DNA of 64,000 nucleotides from a virus. A model generated the notes under the pieces. The model was not told the origin of the DNA and made no database searches. It saw only the letters and a program-made list of their open reading frames with translations. The translations under genes were made by a program, and so were the position numbers. The stretch lies in IMG/VR virus record IMGVR_UViG_3300013101_002049, positions 62,001 through 126,000 of that record; one strand, written 5' to 3'. Positions 37,291 to 44,243 of the stretch are shown here, piece by piece (position 1 is the first letter of the stretch; the number at the start of each line of letters is the position of its first letter).

Positions 37291-38329
37291 AAAGAAAGAA
37301 AAGGATAAGGAAAAGCCTAAAAAAATGGTTAATTTGTTACAACTTGCTGAAAAAACCATTGAAAAAAAGTATGGTAAGGGCATAATTAGCAGTTTAGGTG
37401 AGCATGAGGACTTAATTATAGATGCTATTTCAACCGGTTGTTTATCATTGGATGCGGCTTTAGGCATTGGGGGGTTTGCTCGAGGTCGTTTGTATGAGGT
37501 GTTTGGTCCTCATAGTAGTGGTAAATCTACCTTAGCACTTAGTGTTATTATGCAAGCATTATTAAGATCTTTGGTAGTAGTGTATATAGATGCTGAACAT
37601 GCTCTTGATCCTAAATTGGTAAGAAATATGGGAAAACAAGTCGGGGTGGATGCAGACCAGATCAAACTAGTGCAAGCATATACTGGTGACGATAATTTAC
37701 AAATTGCGGAAGAGTTAATGAAAACTGGCGAAGTAGATATTGTTGTTGTTGATAGTGTATCGGCACTTTTACCAAAAGGCATGGCTGAGGGTGAGATTGG
37801 TGATAATTATATTGGCCAATTAGCAAGGTTGATGAGTAAAGCTTGTAATAAACTTACACCGGTAGCTAATCGCACTAATACTCTTTTAATTTTTATTAAT
37901 CAGATTAGACATGATATTGGTAAATGGGGTGATAGTCGAGTACCTACAGGTGGAGAGGCATTGGCTTTTTATGCAACTGGACGTATACGTGTTGAAGGTG
38001 GTGAAAGTAAATCCACACGTATTTTGAATGATGATGGTGTGGTAATCGGTCATGAAAGTAATTTTTTAGTGATAAAAAACAAACTTGCTGCTCCTTGGAG
38101 AACAGCTAAAATAAATTTGATTTATGGACAGGGGTATGATTTTGCAGCTGAAGTAGTAAATTTATCTATTGATTTTGGTCTTATAGAACAATCTGGTGCG
38201 TGGTTTGAGGCTGATGGTTATCGTATACAAGGTAAGAAGAATTTGGTTGATTTATTTAGGGAAAAACCTGAATTGTATACTGATTATCGTAGTAAATGCA
38301 TGGCTATGGTGGGGCTAAAAGATGAGTAA
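37283..38329 (+). CDS. recA: RecA recombinase
   Basis: 348 residues. Walker A is 'GPHSSGKST' at 75-83. 'YIDAEHALDP' (101-110) and the Walker B 'VDIVVVDSVSALLP' follow. 'FINQIRHDIGKWGDSRVPTG' with 'GGEALAFYA' covers the L2 region, where bacterial RecA usually reads 'INQIRMKIG'. The N-terminal ~20 residues are a Lys-rich extension. It forms ATP-dependent filaments on ssDNA for strand exchange and is probably used in replication-linked recombination. It overlaps both neighbours by 8 bases. Full length and intact motifs suggest an active enzyme. Confidence 0.95.
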   Translation: MVKKKEKDKEKPKKMVNLLQLAEKTIEKKYGKGIISSLGEHEDLIIDAISTGCLSLDAALGIGGFARGRLYEVFGPHSSGKSTLALSVIMQALLRSLVVVYIDAEHALDPKLVRNMGKQVGVDADQIKLVQAYTGDDNLQIAEELMKTGEVDIVVVDSVSALLPKGMAEGEIGDNYIGQLARLMSKACNKLTPVANRTNTLLIFINQIRHDIGKWGDSRVPTGGEALAFYATGRIRVEGGESKSTRILNDDGVVIGHESNFLVIKNKLAAPWRTAKINLIYGQGYDFAAEVVNLSIDFGLIEQSGAWFEADGYRIQGKKNLVDLFREKPELYTDYRSKCMAMVGLKDE

Positions 38330-38666
38330 GCAATCCAATGACATTTACGATTTGTTAGTTAAAACATTTCCATATAGTATAGTGAAAAAGGAATATTATA
38401 TTAAATACAAAGGGCAAAAATTGTTTTTTGATTTTTATGTCAAGGACTTTAATTTATTGTTTGAAGTTCAAGGTCGGCAGCATAGTGAATATGTAAGTCA
38501 TTTTCACGGCAATCGTCAGGGATTTCTGGAAACTAAACGGCGTGATAATCTCAAAATTCAGTATTGTCAAGAAAATGATTTGGATTTAATAACGATTAAC
38601 TATGATGAAGAAATAATTACATCAGATGAATTGATTGAAAAGATAAATAGTATATTGAGTCGATAG
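38322..38666 (+). CDS. Vsr-like / DUF559-type PD-(D/E)XK endonuclease
   Basis: 114 residues. The core pattern is 'FDFYVKDFNLLFEVQGRQH', giving Asp37, Glu48, Gln50 and His54. 'RQGFLETKRRDNLKIQYC' follows, the arrangement of Vsr and related small nucleases, where the E-x-K Lys is replaced by Gln. The final strand is 'LDLITINYDEE'. It overlaps recA by 8 bases, so a part in recombination or branched-DNA processing is plausible. The exact substrate cannot be told. Confidence 0.7.
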   Translation: MSKQSNDIYDLLVKTFPYSIVKKEYYIKYKGQKLFFDFYVKDFNLLFEVQGRQHSEYVSHFHGNRQGFLETKRRDNLKIQYCQENDLDLITINYDEEIITSDELIEKINSILSR

Positions 38667-38679
38667 AGGTAATATTTTT

Positions 38680-38937
38680 ATGGTAGATATAATAATTAAA
38701 GATCAGAAAGATGATATATTAGATAAAGATTGCCCTGATTTTGTTTCGTTGGAAGATGGAACAATAATAGGTGATAAGAAATATTGTAATCTTTCATTTC
38801 AATGTAAACAAATTGGTTTTTACTCTGAGTATTGTGAATTTTTTGATGAAGAAGGTAATGTGGTACTTAAAGATTATCTATGTACTGGTAAAAGGTTGAA
38901 GCCAGGGGAAGCCACTAAAGATGAGGAAGCCAGATAA
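38680..38937 (+). CDS. Small Cys-containing protein of unknown function
   Basis: 85 residues. The sequence is acidic at both ends with five Cys in the middle ('KYCNLSFQCKQIGFYSEYC', then 'YLCTG'). The spacing does not match a standard zinc ribbon. AGAGGT lies 11 bases before ATG. The stop overlaps the next start as TAATG, so it belongs to the replication operon. I do not recognise a family. Confidence 0.55.
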   Translation: MVDIIIKDQKDDILDKDCPDFVSLEDGTIIGDKKYCNLSFQCKQIGFYSEYCEFFDEEGNVVLKDYLCTGKRLKPGEATKDEEAR

Positions 38938-39407
38938 TGAATATGCCTGATTATTTAAAGCGACGTTCAGAAGAACTTTTACTTGACAAGATGCCAAGGA
39001 ATGGACATATTATGGATGAAATATTTCAATTTGATGTAAGGAATTTGGAATCAACCACTTCGCTTAAAATAAGTCAGTTTGTTATTGGTTTATCTCAGTT
39101 TTTGATTTACTTTGGCTCACAGATTAACCAAACTAAAGTAGCATTGATGCGGAAACGTAATGTAATTGATTCATATATAGATAAATCTGATATAAAGGCT
39201 AGAACTAAAGCTGAAAAGCGCTGTAAGGTTATTGATTCTAATCCAGAATTACAGCAGATTGAATTGGGTATAGAATTAGCCGAACAAGAGTTAGCATTGG
39301 TTGAAAATAGAGAGAAGTATTTAATAGAATTAATTAATAGTTTTAAACGTGAACTGACTCGTCGCGAAAATGAATTAAAATTAATTAGAACTGAGAGAAG
39401 ATCATAA
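38937..39407 (+). CDS. Coiled-coil protein upstream of the helicase
   Basis: 156 residues. The C-terminal half is a long charged helix likely to form a coiled coil ('LGIELAEQELALVENREKY', 'FKRELTRRENELKLIRTE'). The N-terminal part includes 'FVIGLSQFLIYFGSQINQT', an amphipathic helix. Starts and stops overlap both neighbours by one base. Position directly before the DnaB-type gene would suit a helicase loader or ssDNA-binding accessory, but no motif supports this. Confidence 0.6.
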   Translation: MNMPDYLKRRSEELLLDKMPRNGHIMDEIFQFDVRNLESTTSLKISQFVIGLSQFLIYFGSQINQTKVALMRKRNVIDSYIDKSDIKARTKAEKRCKVIDSNPELQQIELGIELAEQELALVENREKYLIELINSFKRELTRRENELKLIRTERRS

Positions 39408-40861
39408 TGAGTGAGGGTATCAAAAATTTATTTTGCCGTGCTATATATGAACGTGCAGTTTTAGCGTATTGTTTTAGATCAGCCGATAATTATTATACAA
39501 TTACGTCTATAGTTTCTGGTGATGATTTTCTTAGTCCTGAGCATAAACTTATTTTCACTATTTTAGGAACATTAATCAAGCGCGGCGTATCATCATTCGA
39601 TAGTACTTTGGTAATTAATGAGGCTAAAACTGATGGTGTTTTAAAGCAAGTTGGTGGATATGAGTATGTAGATGCTGTTATAGGTACAGATGTAAGTGAT
39701 GGTAATTTAGAATATTATGTTAAAAAATTACTTGATGCAAGCACGAAATACAAACTTTATAATCGCTTAAAAAAGCACTGCCGTACTTTAGAAGATAAAG
39801 CACAAGACGAAGATATCACTTCTGATAATTTGATGAATTTGGCTGAGTCAGATATTATGGATTTGTCGATGCAATCAAAGTTTGTTAAAGAACCCAAAAA
39901 TTTATCTGATGGTTTGGAAGAATATATTGAAGAGCGACGTAATAATCCGATTGAATATTGTGGTATTAGTAGTGGTTTTCCGATAGTTGATAAGCGCATA
40001 GATGGATTAGTTCCTGGAACATTACATGTTATTTGTGCTCGACCAAAAGAAGGTAAGAGTACGTTTTTATCTTGTGTAAGTTCCTATGTAGCTTATAATT
40101 TGCGTAAGCCGGTATTATACGTGGATACTGAAATGCCTTTTGAACAATGGCGAGATAGAATAGTTTCAATGCTTTCTGGTGTTCCTGAAAGACGTGTAAA
40201 ACATGGTGGATATAACGATGATGAATATGAACGTATATCAAAAGCATTAACTCTCATCAAAGGTAGTAAATTGTTCCATGAATTTATGCCTGGTTATGAT
40301 GTTGATAAATTAATATCAGTTTATAAAAAGTATAAGTATAAAGAAGATATTGGTTTAGCAGTCTTTGATTACATTAAAGCACCTTCTGGATCAGATTTTC
40401 AGAATAAGAAGGAGTATCAAATCATCGGCGATGTAACCACTGCATTGAAAGATTTGTCAGGTGAATTAGATATACCAGTATTGGCTGCTAATCAGATTAA
40501 TCGACAAGAAGATATTGCTGATAGTGATAGAGTATTGAGATATGCAGATGTTATAGCTTTTTTTCGAAGACGTACTGCTGAAGAGTTAAAGGATATTGAA
40601 GATAAATACGCGCCATTTCATAATGATTACGGTACGTATAAGTTGTGGATAAAAGAAAGTCGTAGGGGTGGTCATACACCACCCGACGGTATTGGGTTTT
40701 CATTTAAAAAACGAATGTTATTGGTGCATGAATCTAAGCGACAACTGATAGATTACGATAGTTCTGAATATAATGAAAAAGAGGAAGTTGAAGATGAACA
40801 CAGTACTCCAGATGCAACCGACAGCACAGTGGAGAAAGCCGATGGAAAGTCGTATTTCTAA
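39407..40861 (+). CDS. dnaB: DnaB-type replicative helicase
   Basis: 484 residues. The N-terminal DnaB domain ('FLSPEHKLIFTILGTLIKRG') covers about 10-110. A RecA-fold motor starts at about 185 with 'ISSGFPIVDKRIDGLVPGTL'. Walker A is 'ARPKEGKST' at 211-219. 'LYVDTEMPFEQW' and Walker B 'IGLAVFDYIKAPSG' follow, then 'LAANQINRQED' and 'RRTAEELKDIEDKYAPF'. An acidic tail ends the protein. It unwinds DNA ahead of the fork and works with the primase that overlaps its last 20 bases. Confidence 0.92.
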   Translation: MSEGIKNLFCRAIYERAVLAYCFRSADNYYTITSIVSGDDFLSPEHKLIFTILGTLIKRGVSSFDSTLVINEAKTDGVLKQVGGYEYVDAVIGTDVSDGNLEYYVKKLLDASTKYKLYNRLKKHCRTLEDKAQDEDITSDNLMNLAESDIMDLSMQSKFVKEPKNLSDGLEEYIEERRNNPIEYCGISSGFPIVDKRIDGLVPGTLHVICARPKEGKSTFLSCVSSYVAYNLRKPVLYVDTEMPFEQWRDRIVSMLSGVPERRVKHGGYNDDEYERISKALTLIKGSKLFHEFMPGYDVDKLISVYKKYKYKEDIGLAVFDYIKAPSGSDFQNKKEYQIIGDVTTALKDLSGELDIPVLAANQINRQEDIADSDRVLRYADVIAFFRRRTAEELKDIEDKYAPFHNDYGTYKLWIKESRRGGHTPPDGIGFSFKKRMLLVHESKRQLIDYDSSEYNEKEEVEDEHSTPDATDSTVEKADGKSYF

Positions 40862-41864
40862 AGAGGAGTTTAATTATAGATTAACACGGTTACAGGAAGC
40901 CGTAGATGCTGAACAGTTGTTGCGTTTATTGGGTTTTCAAATAACTCGTGTAACTGAAAGAGAAGTACGTGCCCCATGTGCTGTTCATGGTGGTGATAAT
41001 AAAACGGCGTTTAGAATGAATAAAGATACTAAAAGATGGGTGTGTTTTTCTCATCAATGCCACGAAGATATTGGATTCGGTGTAATCGATTTAGTAAAAC
41101 ATATGCTAAATATGAATTTTGCTGAAGCGGTCAAATATTTAGAAAGTATTACTGGTATAGATATTCATGATGAATCTGACTATGTTGAATATCAACGACA
41201 AAAAGAACGACAGGAAGTTATACATCAAGCTGATAATCGTAAAATACCACTAGCATTAATTGATGAGTCGTTTTTAAATAGTTTCGGGAAGTTTAGATCT
41301 GATTATTTTGAACACGAAGAAAATGGTGGTTTTTCAAAAGAATTATTAGATCTATTTGAAATAGGTGGTGGTTACGTTGATAAATTTGGATTTCAACGAG
41401 ATGTTATACCAATACACGATGTTAATGGTAGATTATTAGCATACAGTGCTCGAGATATTACTGGAAAAGCGGATTATGATTATAAGTATTTACTAACTGA
41501 AGGATTTGACAAAGATAAAGTTTTATATAATCTGTTTCGAGCAAAAGATTATATGACAGAATCTCGTATTATTATTGTTGTTGAAGGGTTTAAATCTGTT
41601 TGGAATTTACATCGATCAGGATATAAAAATGTTGTTGCGTGTATGGGTAGTACTATTACATCTGGACAACAGAATTTATTATATAAACATGCTTTTAAAG
41701 TAATAACTTTATTTGATGGGGATGAAGCAGGCATCAAAGGTACTCTTAGGGCTTTGAATGATATGAAAGGTAAGATAGATATAATACCACTATTTATACC
41801 ATATGCTGAAAAAGATCCAGGAGATCTTACTATAAACGAACTACATGGTATTTTAAGGAGATAG
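40842..41864 (+). CDS. dnaG: DnaG-type primase
   Basis: 340 residues from ATG 40842. I choose this start because GGAG lies 7 bases upstream and the overlap with the helicase gene is 20 bases; the earlier ATG at 40773 would add 23 low-complexity residues encoded within the helicase tail. An N-terminal CHC2-type zinc finger (Cys46, His49, Cys68, Cys73) is followed by 'DLVKHMLNMNFAEAVKYLE'. The TOPRIM domain has 'IIIVVEGFKSVW' (catalytic Glu) and 'VITLFDGDEAGIKG' (DxD). It is shorter than bacterial DnaG (~580) and lacks an obvious helicase-binding domain, as usual in phages. Confidence 0.9.
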   Translation: MESRISKEEFNYRLTRLQEAVDAEQLLRLLGFQITRVTEREVRAPCAVHGGDNKTAFRMNKDTKRWVCFSHQCHEDIGFGVIDLVKHMLNMNFAEAVKYLESITGIDIHDESDYVEYQRQKERQEVIHQADNRKIPLALIDESFLNSFGKFRSDYFEHEENGGFSKELLDLFEIGGGYVDKFGFQRDVIPIHDVNGRLLAYSARDITGKADYDYKYLLTEGFDKDKVLYNLFRAKDYMTESRIIIVVEGFKSVWNLHRSGYKNVVACMGSTITSGQQNLLYKHAFKVITLFDGDEAGIKGTLRALNDMKGKIDIIPLFIPYAEKDPGDLTINELHGILRR

Positions 41865-41866
41865 CG

Positions 41867-42226
41867 ATGAAAGATTCTTTTAAAAAGGTGATTGGCACAC
41901 CTACTATGATGATGTTACCAGCAAGAAATTATACATTTAAAGTTTTTGAAGAAGATTATAGTATAATTTTACCGAGAAAAGGTAAATACAAAGATTTTGA
42001 TGATGAGTTATTTAGTGAAGAAGATGGTGAATTCAATATAATGGATCATATAAGTGAAGAAACTGGTCATGTATTGTTTATGCCGTCATTATCAAAAGTT
42101 TTGTTTGCTACTGCACAGTATCCAGATTTAGAAGAAGATCAAGCTTTTGTGCCTGTTGCGTTAATTATTCGTAACGAAGAGGTAGAAATTTTAGGTAATG
42201 TAATTCAGATGATAAAGGAGAATTAA
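41867..42226 (+). CDS. Unknown acidic protein in the replication operon
   Basis: 119 residues; AAGGAGAT precedes ATG, and the gene starts 2 bases after the primase stop. The sequence has a hydrophobic N-terminal strand region ('TPTMMMLPARNYTFKVF') and an acidic middle ('FDDELFSEEDGEF'). No motif is recognised. The tight spacing on both sides ties it to replication functions. Confidence 0.6.
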   Translation: MKDSFKKVIGTPTMMMLPARNYTFKVFEEDYSIILPRKGKYKDFDDELFSEEDGEFNIMDHISEETGHVLFMPSLSKVLFATAQYPDLEEDQAFVPVALIIRNEEVEILGNVIQMIKEN

Positions 42227-42227
42227 T

Positions 42228-42617
42228 ATGACAGAGTTGATTAGTGATCGAAAATGTCCGTCTTGTGGTAATAATACTGGAGTGGTAATGCATTTTGAAG
42301 AAATTCCTTGTACTTGTGGTAGGTCAGTAAAAATGGAATATATAGTATGTGAATGTGGATATTCTTGGCGATCTGCTGATGATAAGTTCCTTGATGGCTG
42401 TATAATTAATGTAGAAAATGTGGAAGAATTGATTAATGAAGTAGAGGAATTTTTCGAAGATCAAGGCGTGTTTAATAATATGCAACAAGGTGGAAGTATG
42501 GAAGAGCTAATTCATAGATGTTTAAGATGCGGCGAAGTAGTCGTTCAAGTAAATCCTACAACATTTGAATGCCCTATATGCGGATTTTCTTGGGAAATGG
42601 GTGAGTTTAATGAATAA
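42228..42617 (+). CDS. Double zinc-ribbon protein
   Basis: 129 residues. An N-terminal ribbon has 'CPSCGNN', 'CTCGRS' and 'CECGYSW'. A C-terminal ribbon has 'CLRCGEVV' and 'CPICGFSWEMG'. An acidic helix joins them ('VEELINEVEEFFEDQG'). Two zinc ribbons suggest nucleic-acid or protein contact, perhaps with polymerase or transcription machinery. The function is not known. It overlaps the RuvC-like gene by 8 bases. Confidence 0.65.
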   Translation: MTELISDRKCPSCGNNTGVVMHFEEIPCTCGRSVKMEYIVCECGYSWRSADDKFLDGCIINVENVEELINEVEEFFEDQGVFNNMQQGGSMEELIHRCLRCGEVVVQVNPTTFECPICGFSWEMGEFNE

Positions 42618-43101
42618 TATATTATCGTTTGATGTTTCTTCGGTAAAAACTGGGTGGTCTTTTATAAAAGAAGGCAAATTAAAAGAGTTTGGTTTGATTG
42701 TGCCACCGAAGAGTTTTGCTATTCAGGAAAAGTTATATTGGTTTAAGAACGAAGTTAAGGCATTATTTAAAATTTATTTTCCTGAATATGTAGTTATAGA
42801 AGAGACATATTTGAAAAATGTTAAAACTTTAAAAACATTAATGCAATTTATAGGGGTAATAAATTTGGAGTGCTTTTGTGAATTAGGAGAAGAGCCCACG
42901 TTTGTTAGTCCCCAAACTGTTCGTAGTTATTATGAGTTAAAAACTAAAGAAGAAGTATTTGATTACGTTAAAAACAAATACAAGGTTAAATTAAAAAATT
43001 ATACATTTGAAACGGGAAATGATATAACTGATTCAATTTTACAAGGTTTATATATAAATCAGGTGTTATTGGAAGTTCAAGAAGGAGATCAATATGAGTG
43101 A
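42610..43101 (+). CDS. RuvC-like Holliday junction resolvase
   Basis: 163 residues from ATG 42610, which gives an 8-base overlap; the earlier start at 42565 lies in the zinc-ribbon gene. The RNase H-like RuvC fold shows its acidic residues in order: Asp8 in 'NILSFDVSSVKTGWSF', Glu64/Glu65 in 'YVVIEETYLKN', and Asp138/Asp141 in 'GNDITDSILQGL'. It should cut four-way or branched DNA made by recombination or replication, which matters before packaging. It lies between the zinc-ribbon gene and the Cas4/RecB-like nuclease. Confidence 0.82.
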   Translation: MNNILSFDVSSVKTGWSFIKEGKLKEFGLIVPPKSFAIQEKLYWFKNEVKALFKIYFPEYVVIEETYLKNVKTLKTLMQFIGVINLECFCELGEEPTFVSPQTVRSYYELKTKEEVFDYVKNKYKVKLKNYTFETGNDITDSILQGLYINQVLLEVQEGDQYE

Positions 43102-44233
43102 AAATAAACAAATTTTTATGTCAGCAACACGTATGTCCACTTATCTGACTTGTAAGTGGAAATATTGGTGTGGTTATGTATTACACTTGCCTCGAAAGGA
43201 TAATGTTTCGTTTAAGTTAGGTATAGCGGTACATGAGTCTTTAGCTAAGGCAGGTGAGATTTGGAAGAAGAAAGAACAATTCACTGCGAGTGATATTAGA
43301 CGTATCAAAGATGAGTATAGGAAGATAGCTGCTCGAGAAGGTATCCAGAATATGTCAATTTATGATGATGGGTTAGAAATGGTTTTAAATCGGGTTGACT
43401 CATTTGACGCGGGTACTATAATAACTGTTGAGGATAGATTTAAAGTAACTACACCAGATGGAGTTATTATTATTGGTGCTATGGATAAAGTTTTAGAGTT
43501 AAATGACGAAAGTTTGTTGGTTGTGGATTATAAAACCTCTAAATACTTTTTGACTCCAGATGAGTTGAAAGCTGATATTCAGTTGTCTATTTATGATTTG
43601 GTGGCAAGTCTTAAATTTCCTGATTATAAGCGTATTATTTTGTCTTTGGATTATCTAAGAGGTGAACCAGTTTATACTTATAGAACTGTTAAAGAACGTA
43701 AAACATTTGCTAAATATTTATTGGCTGTTCATAATGAGATGCTAAAATTGGAAGAGAAGGACGCGAAACCTACCATCAATGATATGTGTAATTGGTGTGA
43801 TTTTAAGGATAGTTGCTCTGCTTATAAGGATTCAGTTGTAAAAAAAAGCATTTTCAAAAAAAATCTAAACGAGTACGACAACGACGAACTGGTAGCCGAG
43901 TATCTCGACGTAAAAAATAAAGCTCGCATCTTGTATGAATATGAAAAGCAACTAAAGACCCATATTATGCAGAAGATAAATGAAGAAGAAAGTGATTTAA
44001 TTGGTAGTGGAAAACTAATGTATATTAAGCAAAATGGTAAAGTAACGTATGATCCTGCTACTATTTCTAAGCATGTACCAAAAGCAGATTTTCTTAAAAT
44101 GGTAACAGTAGGAAAGAAATTTGTGGATGAGTATTTAAGAGCTCATCCTGAAGTAAGACCGTTGGTTATGGAAACAGCGAGGAAAAATTTTACATTACCA
44201 TTTTTGGCTTATCGAACACTGAAAAAGAAATAG
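43094..44233 (+). CDS. Cas4/RecB-type PD-(D/E)XK exonuclease with Fe-S cluster
   Basis: 379 residues. Conserved elements are: 'LGIAVHESLAKAG' (His47), 'IIGAMDKVLEL' (Asp131), 'LLVVDYKTS' (Asp145, Lys147) and 'DIQLSIYDL' (Gln163, Tyr167). Four Cys (Cys20, then Cys232, Cys235 and Cys241 in 'CNWCDFKDSCSAYK') match the 4Fe-4S site of Cas4/AddB-type nucleases. The last ~130 residues are an extra helical domain. It likely resects DNA ends for RecA. A ~75-base patch just after the Cys cluster has C-ending codons unlike the rest of the gene. The glycan island begins 10 bases downstream. Confidence 0.85.
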   Translation: MSENKQIFMSATRMSTYLTCKWKYWCGYVLHLPRKDNVSFKLGIAVHESLAKAGEIWKKKEQFTASDIRRIKDEYRKIAAREGIQNMSIYDDGLEMVLNRVDSFDAGTIITVEDRFKVTTPDGVIIIGAMDKVLELNDESLLVVDYKTSKYFLTPDELKADIQLSIYDLVASLKFPDYKRIILSLDYLRGEPVYTYRTVKERKTFAKYLLAVHNEMLKLEEKDAKPTINDMCNWCDFKDSCSAYKDSVVKKSIFKKNLNEYDNDELVAEYLDVKNKARILYEYEKQLKTHIMQKINEEESDLIGSGKLMYIKQNGKVTYDPATISKHVPKADFLKMVTVGKKFVDEYLRAHPEVRPLVMETARKNFTLPFLAYRTLKKK

Positions 44234-44243
44234 GAGGAGTATT

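Noticed and set aside
40773-40841. Upstream ATG of the primase gene
   Set aside because: It would add 23 low-complexity residues coded within the helicase tail; ATG 40842 has GGAG at good spacing.
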